Positions 16,023-25,700 of a DNA stretch of 64,000 nt are shown here, one piece after another. The notes beneath the pieces are model-generated. The model ran no database searches. It saw only the letters and a list, made by a program, of their open reading frames with translations, and had not been told where the DNA came from. Origin of the DNA: Dictyoglomus turgidum DSM 6724 (lineage in GTDB: Bacteria; Dictyoglomota; Dictyoglomia; Dictyoglomales; Dictyoglomaceae); NCBI RefSeq assembly GCF_000021645.1, contig NC_011661.1, positions 714,723-778,722 of the forward strand. The letters run 5' to 3'. Each line of letters opens with the position of its first letter. Within the stretch, counting starts at the first letter, position 1. A program made the position numbers and the translations under genes.

Positions 16023-17207
16023 TTAACTTTTCTTATTTATCTTCCACTCTTGCTTATATGGGGAGATAGTTCTTAATTTTTCTATGATTCTTTCCAAGAC
16101 ATCAAGGGTATAATTAAGATCCTCTTTGGTGGTATATAATCCGAGGGTAAATCTTATGGAGCCATGGGCAAGTTCAATAGGTACATTAATTGCAGAAAGA
16201 ACATGGGATGGCTCTAAGGAACTGGAACTGCATGCAGATCCTGTAGAGACCTCAACCCCCTCTAAATCTAAATGAAGAAGAATAGATTCTCCCTCTACAT
16301 AAGCAAAACTAAAGTTTATATTATTAGGAAGTCGATTTGATCTGGGACCATTTAAATAAACATCTGAAATCCTTTTTTCTACCTCTCTTATGAAATAATC
16401 TCTAAGCTCTGTTAATCTTTCTATCTCTTTATCCATTTCCAGAATTGCTAACTCTATAGCTTTTCCCATACCTATAATTCCTGCTACGTTTTCTGTTCCA
16501 GCTCTCTTATTGTTTTCTTGTGATCCTCCATGAATTAATGGATGAATTTTTGTGCCTTTTCTTATGTATAAGGCTCCTACTCCTTTGGGACCATAAAATT
16601 TGTGGGCAGAAATGGAAAGAAGGTCCACCCCTAATTCATCCACATTTACAGGTATATGTCCTACGGTCTGTACCGCATCGGTATGAAAGTAGATATCATA
16701 TTCTTTAGCAATCTTTGAAAGTTCTTGGATGGGTTCAATAGTTCCTATTTCGTTATTGGCATGCATTATAGATATCAATATGGTATCTTTTCTTAAAGCT
16801 TTTTTAAGATCATCTGGATCCACAAAGCCCTCTCTGTCGACAGGAAGATAAGTTATTTCAAACCCTAATTTTTCAAGAAAATGGCATGGTTCTAATACTG
16901 CATGATGCTCAACTTTACTTGTGATTATATGTTTTCCTTTGGTTGATAAAGCAAAAGCAACCCCCTTGATAGCCATATTGTTTGATTCTGTTCCTCCGCT
17001 GGTAAAAATTATTTCGTCAGATTTTGCCCCTATGGCTTTTGCTATTTTTTCTCTTGCTTCCTCAATGGCAGTTCTTGTTTCTCTTCCAAAATGGTGAATA
17101 CTGGATGGATTTCCGAATTTTTCCTTTAAGAATGGTTTCATTGCTTCATATACTTCTTTTCTTAAGGGAGTTGTAGCTGCATAGTCTAAATATACTTCTC
17201 TTTTCAT
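16023..17207 (-). CDS. iscS: Cysteine desulfurase (NifS/IscS)
   Basis: 394-residue PLP enzyme that takes sulfur from cysteine for Fe-S clusters. It begins YLDYAATTPLRKEVYEAM, has the PLP lysine in SISAHKFYGPKG, and the mobile loop Cys in STGSACSSSSLEPSHVL. The loop length is that of the NifS/IscS group I enzymes rather than SufS. It is divergent from the IscU-type scaffold gene 98 bases away, which confirms the role. The ribosome site AAAAGGAGG precedes the ATG. NifS or IscS naming is a matter of convention. Confidence 0.93.
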   Translation of the reverse strand: MKREVYLDYAATTPLRKEVYEAMKPFLKEKFGNPSSIHHFGRETRTAIEEAREKIAKAIGAKSDEIIFTSGGTESNNMAIKGVAFALSTKGKHIITSKVEHHAVLEPCHFLEKLGFEITYLPVDREGFVDPDDLKKALRKDTILISIMHANNEIGTIEPIQELSKIAKEYDIYFHTDAVQTVGHIPVNVDELGVDLLSISAHKFYGPKGVGALYIRKGTKIHPLIHGGSQENNKRAGTENVAGIIGMGKAIELAILEMDKEIERLTELRDYFIREVEKRISDVYLNGPRSNRLPNNINFSFAYVEGESILLHLDLEGVEVSTGSACSSSSLEPSHVLSAINVPIELAHGSIRFTLGLYTTKEDLNYTLDVLERIIEKLRTISPYKQEWKINKKS

Positions 17208-17234
17208 TTAATTTACCTCCTTTTTTATAAAGAA

Positions 17235-17263
17235 TTGACTAAGATACAAAAAAGTATTATAAA
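17235..17263 (+). promoter_or_regulatory. Promoter of the IscU-MIP18 gene
   Basis: TTGACT at 17235-17240 and TATAAA at 17258-17263 are spaced by 17 bases, close to a sigma-70-type consensus. The expected start near 17270 leaves about 35 bases to the ATG at 17306, with GAGGG as ribosome site. Confidence 0.6.
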
Positions 17264-17305
17264 AATTATACTAAAATAGTCGGAAAAATAAAAAGAGGGA
17301 TTAAA

Positions 17306-17929
17306 ATGTTGAGATATACGGATATAGTATTGGAACATTTTAAAAACCCCAGAAATGTAGGAGTCATAGAAGATCCTGATGGATATGCTATAGAAGGAAG
17401 TCCTGCTTGTGGGGATCAAATTGTAGTTTATATAAAGGTTGATCCCAATACAAAAGTCATAACTGACATAAAGTTTCAGTCTTTTGGTTGTGCCTCAAAT
17501 ATAGCTACAGGTTCTATGATGACGGAGATGGTAAAGGGGAAAACTATTGAAGAAGCTTTAAAACTTACTTGGAAGGATGTGGTAGATGCTTTAGGAGGGC
17601 TTCCTCCTGTAAAATTACACTGTTCAGTTCTTGCAATAGATGGTCTTAAAGCAGCAATTAGAAATTATTTGGGAGAAAAAACTGAAGGAAAACTGAGTAA
17701 AGAAGAGGTAGTCAATGTTTTATCCAATGTTTTATATCCCAGCTTGGCTGTAGATATAGTAACTTTGAAACTTTTAAATTTTTTAAAAATTACAGAGAAA
17801 GGAAAAGTTATTATTGAGCTATTATTAGGTGAGGAAGATCCTTTTAAGGAGCATATCAAAGAGGAGATTGTTGAGAAGTTATCAAAAATAAATGGAGTTA
17901 AGGAGGTTGAAGTGAATTTTGTCAAGTAA
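17306..17929 (+). CDS. IscU Fe-S scaffold fused to a MIP18/DUF59-like domain
   Basis: 207 residues. The first 125 are a complete IscU/NifU-N scaffold with the three cluster cysteines Cys35 (SPACGD, Asp37 next to it), Cys62 (FGCASN) and Cys106 (KLHCSV). The last 75 residues (LSKEEVVNVLSNVLYPSLAVDIVTL... to the ...INGVKEVEVNFVK end) match the pattern of MIP18/DUF59 (SufT/PaaD-like) domains: helix, hydrophobic strand, charged strand, helix, then GVxxVxV. It is therefore not the usual NifU C-terminal domain with CxxC. It assembles and perhaps hands over Fe-S clusters with the divergent cysteine desulfurase. The fusion assignment of the tail is by pattern and is less certain than the IscU part. 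Confidence 0.85.
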   Translation: MLRYTDIVLEHFKNPRNVGVIEDPDGYAIEGSPACGDQIVVYIKVDPNTKVITDIKFQSFGCASNIATGSMMTEMVKGKTIEEALKLTWKDVVDALGGLPPVKLHCSVLAIDGLKAAIRNYLGEKTEGKLSKEEVVNVLSNVLYPSLAVDIVTLKLLNFLKITEKGKVIIELLLGEEDPFKEHIKEEIVEKLSKINGVKEVEVNFVK

Positions 17930-17950
17930 AAGTTATTTACCGTCACTTAT

Positions 17951-18915
17951 ATGTTTGATAAAAATATTATCATGAAGAGTTTGGATGTTTCTTTAGTGAT
18001 ACCAGTCAAAGACGAAGAAGTTACTTTAGAAGCCTTATATGAAAGAATCACAGAAGTATTAGAAGGGTTAAATCTTACTTTTGAAATTATTTTTATTGAT
18101 GATGGAAGCACTGATCAGTCTTTTGATATTATGAAAAAGCTATCTCAGAGGGATTCAAGGGTTAAGGTTGTGAAATTTAGAAAAAACTTTGGAAAAGCTG
18201 CAGCTCTTTCTTGTGGGTTTGAAAAGGCAAGGGAAAATATTGTTATAACTATGGATGCTGATTTTCAGGATGATCCAAAAGAAATTCCCAAATTTATTGA
18301 CTTGATTAACAATGGTTATGATGTGGTTTCTGGCTGGAAAAAAATAGAAAAGATCCTTTGAGTAAAAGACTTCCTTCAAAGATATTTAATAAAATTACTG
18401 CTTGGCTTACAGGTGTAAATATTCATGACTTTAATTGTGGATTTAAAGCCTATAGAAATGAGGTTATAAGAAATCTTGAGGTATATGGGGAACTTTACAG
18501 ATATATTCCTGCTCTTTCTCATAGTAAAGAATTCAAAATTGGTAAGGTAGTAGTAGAACATCATCCGAGGGTTTATGGAAAGTCAAAATATGGATGGGAA
18601 AGATTAATAAAGGGATTTTTAGACCTATTTACGGTAGTGTTTCTTAAAAGATTTTTGAGGTGTCCTATGCACTTTTTTGGTGGTGTTGGATTAATATTTT
18701 TCTTTTTAGGGTTTCTCATAAACTTGGGACTCACCATATACAAATATACTACTGGTGTTCTCATAGGAAATAGACCGCTACTTCTTTTTGGAGTACTTTT
18801 AATGATTTTAGGAGTTCAATTTTTATCTATAGGTCTTCTTGGAGAGATGATAAATAATGTTACTCATGGAAGAAAAAAGGAATATCTGATTTCAGAGGAG
18901 ATTGGTTTTGAGTAA
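17951..18915 (+). pseudogene. Glycosyltransferase family 2 (dolichyl-phosphate-mannose synthase type), frameshifted
   Basis: Two frames make one GT2 enzyme. The first part (17951-18361) has VSLVIPVKDEEVTLEALYE, FIDDGSTDQS and the DADFQDDP motif, and runs into a stop after VVSGWKK. The second (from about 18345 to 18915) resumes with NRKDPLSKRLPSKIFNK and carries the QWDR-like acceptor region and two C-terminal membrane spans. An eighth A in the A7 run at 18338-18344 would restore one frame. ATG 17972 (MKSLDVSLV) is an equally good start; neither has a ribosome site. Members of this group load a sugar onto a lipid carrier. Loss of one base may be decay, sequencing error, or slippage; neighbours argue for decay. 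Confidence 0.8.
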
Positions 18916-20524
18916 TGTATATTTTAAGGTCATCATTGATGAGATTCCAAGGCTTCTTGGACTTTTAGATAAGAACCCTATATAAGTCCTACTTTTGGTT
19001 CTTTTGATAGAAACTATCGGCATTATAATATTTCTGACTTTTCCTGTGCCAGATTTCAAGAGGCGACTTTGACTTTGGCTTTGCTATATCTTTTGAATTA
19101 CGATAATAATCCTTATTATAACTCAGAGGATATTTTGAAATTTATTAACGGGGGAGTTAATTTTTGGTGCAAAATCCAGAGGAAAAATGGATCTTTTGAT
19201 GAATGGTATCCTTATGAGGGTAGTTTTGTAGCAACTGCTTTTTCTACTTGTGCTATTTCAGAGGTTTTACTTCTTTTAAAGGAAAAGATAGCAAATTTTG
19301 ACAATTCTTTAAGATGTATTAAAAAGGCGGTGGATTTTCTTTCTAAAAATGTAGACTATACTGCTTGCAATCAAGAAGCAGGTGCTATTCTTGCTATATA
19401 TAATTGCTATTTGCTCACCTCGGAGAGTAAATATAGGGATTTGGCTTATAAAAGACTAAATGATCTCTCTAAATTACAGAAGGAAGAAGGATGGTTTCCC
19501 GAGTATGGAGGACCTGATATAGGTTATTTATCTCTTACCATAGACTACCTTGCTAAGGTTTACGAAAAGTCTAATTGGGATCTTGCAAAAGAAATGCTAA
19601 CTAAAGCTATAGATTTTTTATATTATTTTTCCCATCCTGACGGGAGCTTTGGTGCAGAATATGGCTCAAGAAATACTAAATATATAATTCCTTCTGGAAT
19701 AGAATTTATAGCTCCATGGAATAGGAAAGCTGGATATATAGCTTTCAATTTGAGAAGAGCCCTTTTTGAGAAAAAAACCATAGGACCATATAATTTAGAT
19801 GATAGATACCTTGCTTATATTGGTTATACTTATCTTCAAGCATCTTTATATTTTAGAGAGGATTTAGAGGTTGAAGAAAGAGGTCATGTAGACAAATATT
19901 TTGAGGAAAGTGGAATATGGGTTTTCTCTAATAGCAGTTTTTATCTTGTTTCAAATTTCAAAAAGGGTGGAGTCTTAAAGGTTAATTTCAAAAATGGCAG
20001 TTCTTTTAAAGATAAGTGGGATTATTTTAAAAACTAAAAACAAAATCTATACTTCTTCTTGGTTAAATTCTTCTGAGGAAAAGATAATTAAGGATGGTGG
20101 ATTTAAGGTTTCAAGAGAAATGAAGCTAATTTCTTTTTACAAAATGAGCATTATTAAAGGCATTTCTTTAAGAGTTTTTCAACTTTTACTGGGAAGATTT
20201 GAGTTTATAAACAAGCTGGTGAAAAAATTCTTGAGAGGCATATTAATTACGAAGCAAAAATCTTCAGGAATAAGATTTTTTAGGACTATAAAAGTAGTAA
20301 ATGAAAAAATTGAAATGGAAGATCTAATTCTTTCGTCAGAAAACATAAATAAAGTATTTTGTGTGGTGGAGAACTCTTATATTTTCATACCGTCTTCTCG
20401 ATATTTTGAGATAGGAGATTTGAATAAGTATTTTCATGAAATTGAAGTAGGTTCTAAGAAAGTGATAATTAGGAGGGTATTTGATGAGGAGGGGAATGAG
20501 GAATTTGATTATAAATCTGATTAA
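18908..20524 (+). pseudogene. Toroid-fold glycan-operon protein, frameshifted twice
   Basis: Start inferred at TTG 18908, eight bases inside the end of the GT2 gene, with GAGGAG seven bases upstream. The frame gives SNVYFKVIIDEIPRLLGLL and stops at 18983; one base is missing there and the next frame continues ISPTFGSFDRNYRHYNISDF to the long open part 19069-20037. Near 20014 one extra A breaks GSSFKD from SGIILKTKNKIYTSSW, after which the frame runs to 20524. The repaired protein is about 535 residues. The middle has repeated helical pairs with GWFPEYGGPD and HPDGSFGAEYGSR motifs, like alpha/alpha-toroid proteins of polysaccharide clusters. Enzyme activity is not established. Confidence 0.65.
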
Positions 20525-21471
20525 GTTAGGATTAACTTTTCTTGTTTTCTTAGTAATCTTTAAAAGAGTTTCCTTTCCTTCCTTGATAGAGATTTTACAA
20601 GGAGTTAAGTTTATCTATTTTATTCCTACTTTTTTGTTAAGCTTGGCTTTTACGATTTTGAAAATTTATAAGTGGCATTTATTACTAAAAATCTCTTGAG
20701 GATGTAAGTTTTTCTAAATCCGTGGATAGCTATCTCATTGGTATGACTCTTGGGATTGTTACTACTGGGAGGATTGGAGAGATTGGTAGAGTGAGTAATG
20801 TAAGTAAAAAGTTAGAAGGTATAAGTATTGCTCTTTGGGATAAAATTTTTGATCTTTATGTAGTATTGCTTCTTGCTTTACCAGGGATTTATTATTTTAA
20901 AGGGTTGTTTCTGAGTATTTTATATGTTCTCTTTTTGATAGTAATCTTCTTTCTTCTAATAAAGCCTGAATATCTTGAATCTTTAAAGAGGTTTCCTATC
21001 TTAAGAAGTTATCCTCAACTTGTTAATGGTTTAAAGGCTATTGAGAGAAAAATCTTTATAGTTAATCTTCTTATTACTTTTGTGGCTTATTTTCTTGTTG
21101 TTTTTGAGGGATATTTTTTAGGTAAGGCTTTTGATATTGATAATTTCTTTGCTTTTCTTTACGGATATCCTCTTGTGATGCTTGTAAATTTAGTTCCTAT
21201 GACCATTGCAGGGCTTGGATTAAGAGAGGGCACTGCTATCTTACTTTTGAATAAATTTTCTATTCCTTCTAATGTGGCGTTTAATGTTTCCTTTTTGATA
21301 TTTCTTCTAAATACTGCCTTGCCTGCTATTTGGGGAATTTTTGCCATGTACCTAGAGGAAATTAAAAAGAGTATTTATAAAACTGATGTATGGGCTTACT
21401 TGATTACTCTTTTTGGGGGATTTTTGAGATTCTATAAAATTGGAGTTATGGATAGACATTATCTTGAATAG
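20484..21471 (+). pseudogene. Flippase-like membrane protein (UPF0104/AglD family), frameshifted
   Basis: ATG 20484 is chosen because AGGAGGG lies seven bases before it. The first frame (LIKLGLTFLVFLVIFKRVSF, then KWHLLLKIS) hits TGA at 20697; one extra base there, and the following frame reads EDVSFSKSVDSYLIGMTLGI with the conserved GRIGEIGR and GLGLREG motifs of the lysylphosphatidylglycerol synthetase/flippase-like family. Seven or eight membrane spans. Its end has no stop codon of its own: the frame runs on from about 21375 into what looks like the N-terminus of the next glycosyltransferase and stops at 21471. Proteins of this type accompany glycolipid synthesis; activity as a flippase is not proven. 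Confidence 0.72.
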
Positions 21472-22711
21472 AGCCCTCACAGGTATTCATCCACCTTTGT
21501 ATTTCATTGTTATGCATTTTTGGATAAAGATTTTTGGGGGTTCAGAGGTTGCTTATTAGGTCTATCTCAGCTTTTTTGGAATTTCGTGTATCTTTATGAT
21601 ATATAAACTTGCTTCGAAGCTTTTTGATAAAGCTACAGGGCTTATTTCTAGTATCCTTTTTGCTCTTTCTCCTTTTCATATATATTTTGCTCAAGAAGCA
21701 AGAATGTATCCTATGGTGATTTTTCTTGTACTTTTTTCTCTCTATTATCTTGTTAAAGGAATAGATAAAACTAAGAATCTTTTCTTTATAACTATCGCTA
21801 ACGTCCTTATGCTTTATACCCATATTTTCTCAGCTTTTGTAGTACTTGTTGAAAATCTCTATGTTATTACTACAAGCTTTAAAAATAAAAAACTTTTAAA
21901 GAGATGGGTTATTGCTCAATTTATAATTTTGATTTTTATCTCTCCATGGTTATATGTGATTATTCAAAGCAGGACTCCAGAAGTTTATCAGGGTGCCCAA
22001 AAAGTTTCTTTGATTAGTCTTGCCTATACCTTTTTAGAAGTAAACCTTGGAGCTGGAAGATCAGTTTTTAGGAATAAAGCTCTTATTGCAATTGTATTCA
22101 TTTTTCTTTCTATTATTGGATTGTTGCCTCCTTGGGATAAGAAAAGGGAGCTTTTTCTCTTGATTTTGTATCTTTTTGTTCCTATTTTACTTTTACTATT
22201 TCTTTCCTTAGGGAAAAGTTTCTTTAGTGCGAGATACATTTCTATATTCATACCTGGATACTTAATTCTTCTTAGTAGAGGTATCAGAAGATTTAAGTAT
22301 TATTCATTGATATTACTTCTTCTTATTGGAATTCTTGGAGTATATTTTCTGTCTTTAAATTATTATTATAGCAATCTTGCTAATTTAAATCGTCCATGGA
22401 GAGAAGCTGTGAGATATATACATGAGAATGTGGCAAGCGAGAAAGTCTTTATTTTTGCTCCTTATATGTGGAGACCTTTTGAATACTATAATAGAGGAAA
22501 AATAAATTATGAGACTCTAAGTATTTCTCAATTAGAGAGTAAATTGTTTAATTTGTCTCAGGGTGAAAAGTTCTGGGTAATAATTGCAAATGAAGAAGTA
22601 GAAGATCCTGAAGGAAAACCTCTGAGGTTTCTGGAGAGTAAGTTTATCCTGCTAAGAGAAGTTAAATATTATAGAATTGTTATTAAGCAGTGTAAAGTAC
22701 CAGAAAGTTAA
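21376..22711 (+). pseudogene. GT39/ArnT-type membrane glycosyltransferase, broken
   Basis: The N-terminal WAYLITLFGGFLRFYKIG is typical of family 39/83 enzymes that move sugars from lipid carriers in the outer leaflet. That frame stops at 21469; the next frame reads NRALTGIHPPLYFIVMHFW, stops at an in-frame TAG (21557-21559), and continues open from about 21560 to 22711 (FFGISCIFMIYKLASKLF, FAQEARMYPMVIF, then further spans). The acidic Asp-Glu motif expected in the first outer loop between the first two pieces is missing, as if a short segment was deleted. The open part alone is 371 residues with eight or more membrane spans. The last four bases overlap the convergent gene. Confidence 0.72.
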
Positions 22712-25700
22712 TTTATATTTATAAGAAGCATGCCTTTGTCATAGTTTATTATTTCTTCCATATCTTTTTTGTATTCTTTAAAATCTTGAGCAGGAATTAA
22801 TATTTCTTTTTGAGTGAAGACCCTTTTTAGGGATAGGATATTATTCTTTTCTTCAATTTCCACGGAATATTTTATCCATTTATTTTCTTTTGTTACACTT
22901 TTGATTGTCGTATCTATGTTTATTCCCTGAGGAATGTTTATGCTTATTTCTTCTATCTCTTGATAAGGTAAATAGTATTCTATATCGTAATTTCTTTCTT
23001 CTCTTGTTATCTCTTCTGCAGACTTTATACTGGAAAAGGGGAACATGTTTAATAGGTTTATTTCTTTTTTATAAGATGTAATATATGGATTCTCAAATTT
23101 TAATTTAATTATTAATGGTTCTTCTAAGTTACCTATATTTTGGACATCCCAATCCGTCAACTTAGAATTGGGAATATAGTAATTCAAGAGTCTTGATAAG
23201 AAGTTTTCTTTTTGTAATGTAGTCATAGTCTTAAGATAGTACCGATAAGAGTTTGCAAAATATCCTGTAAGAGTTATCTGAGTTTCTGCTACCAAATTCT
23301 TCTCTTCAATGTTAATTTTTGTGTTATATTTTCTTAAGTTGTTCTCTGGTTTACTCATAGGGATTGTGGTAAGAATTGGTTTTCCATCTATGATGATCAT
23401 AGCATCTGCTCCTTGATCCATGCCTGGAACTTCTCCAAAGGGAGTGTCTTCTGCAGTTCCATCTAAAAAGAGATAGGAATTTTTATAGGGGAGTGCAACT
23501 ATAGCATGATCAAATTGAAATCCTGGAAGTTCCTTTTTCAAAGGCGATGAATATCGGGTAGAGACTAAAGTATAATAAGCTTTTATTCCTGCCTCCTTTA
23601 ACATAGTAAGAAGTAATACTGCTTTATCCTTACAATCTCCATATTTAGCTTTAAAGATCTCAGGAGCACTATGGGGCATGATTCCTCTTATTCCATATTC
23701 TAATCCCACGTATCTTATTTGATTGGTTACAAAGTAATAGATGGCTTTTATTTTTTCTTCTTCCATTTTTGCACCCAAAACAAGTTCTCTTACCTTTTCT
23801 TTTATTTCCTTATTACTTCTGATCTGAGGGTAGGCAAGAGAGTAGTACCAATCTGCAAGATCCTCCCAACTTCTAAAGGTGGTTATCCATAATTGAGGCA
23901 CCAATTTAGCAAGGTCTGGCATATAGGGTTCTTCTGTGATGCCTGGAACGTTCTCCATCTTCCATGTGAATATTTTATAATCTTTATTCTGGTTTACCTC
24001 TGGATCAACTTTACCATTGTATACTTTATATTTAAAATCTATGGTAGATGGTATCTTCAAGATATATATACTCCTTAGAGTTGGAACTTCATTTTGGAAG
24101 AAGAATATATCTTGAAAGTTTTTTCCGAATATACTTCGTGTATATTCATCAATTACATAGAAACACTCAAGAATGGCTCCTTTTTCTACTGCTGGCATAG
24201 AGATAATAATTTGTCTTTGATCAGTATAAAGGGGATAATCGGATGCTACCGAAAAGTCCTGTATGGAGGTTGCCTCTAATTCCTTTCCATCGGGTTTTAT
24301 GGTTCTTGCTCTTAATATTCTTACATCTTCAAAGCTTGAATCATAATTTATAGTTATCTCTCCATATTTGTCTTTTGCTTCATCTTTTAGAATTTTTATT
24401 ATTTTGTGGAAAACTACGGTAAAAGATCCATCTTTATGCATCGTTCTTTCTTGCCAATCTAATAGATATATGGCGGGAAAGTCTAAAAATTCTTTTGGAA
24501 TGTCCTTTGATAGATATTCTGAGATATCCGGAATCTTAATTTGCTCACTTCTCAGATAGTTTAGATATTCTCTTATTCCCTTATAAGATGGATCAATTTC
24601 TATAGCTTTTTCATAGGATTCTATAGCAAGCTCTTTTTCATCTTTCAAGTGATGTATTTCTGCTTCATAGATAAAAATTTCTGGATATAAGTAAGTTATC
24701 TTTTTCGTTTTTTCTATTAATCTTTGAGCCTCTTCTATTTTCTCTTGAGAGAGATATATTCTTATGAGTTGAATGTATGCCCATATATCCGTAGGATCTT
24801 TTTCTATTAGATTTTTGGCTAAGTTTTCTATTATGTCATATCTGTGTAGATCTCTAGCAAGATAGAAGAGACTATAAAATACTTCCCAGTTTTCCCAATT
24901 CATAGATAGGGCGGTTAAGTAGTTTTCTATGGCTTTGAAGGGCATATTTCTTTTTTCATACATTTTACCTTTTAAAAAGTAAGCTTCTTGACTCGTTTTA
25001 TAACCCTTCTCAAAAATACTTATTTGATTTTCTACCTCTTTAGTCCAGGAGAGAGCATTAAAGAGTCTTATAAGTAGACTTCTCAAAAGAAAAGAATTTT
25101 CGGGTATATCTTCTTTTTCTAAGTTTTTCAGTGCTTCCTCATATCTTCCATGCTCTAATTCATAGAGGGATAGGTAATAAAGATTCATTTTCAGATTTTT
25201 TGAGAGGGAATAAGAATCAAGAAGGTATTTTCTTCCTGTTTCTACATCTTGAGAGCCTAAGTAGAATTTTCCGAGAATAAACTTTATAACTTCAGAATCC
25301 TTTTTTATTTTCTCTGCTCTTTTAAGGTACTCTTCTGCCTCTTCCGAAACCCCTTTTTCAGAGAGTAAAAATCCATAAAAGGTATAAAAGATTTCAGAAG
25401 AGTCACTCTCTTTTATAAGCTCTTTTTCAGGTAGAATTCTTTCAAAATATATTTGGGTTTTTCTATAATTTTGAGGTTTCACTGAAGTTTTTAGTCCTGA
25501 TATTTTATTTCCTTTAGAATCTGTTATTCTTAAAAAGAAGCCAAAATCTCCTTCTTGATTGCAAAATTTTAACAAAAGTTTATGCCAGCCTGAAGATAGA
25601 GGAATTCTATATATTTCTTGGTCCCAAATTGCTCTTCTTTGGGTTTCTATTTCATATATATGGCAATCATCTAAGAAGAGTTTATAAGAACTTGTAGTTC

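Noticed and set aside
17951-22711. Insertion sequence as cause of the broken genes
   Set aside because: No transposase, terminal repeats or target duplication were seen; the lesions are small changes.
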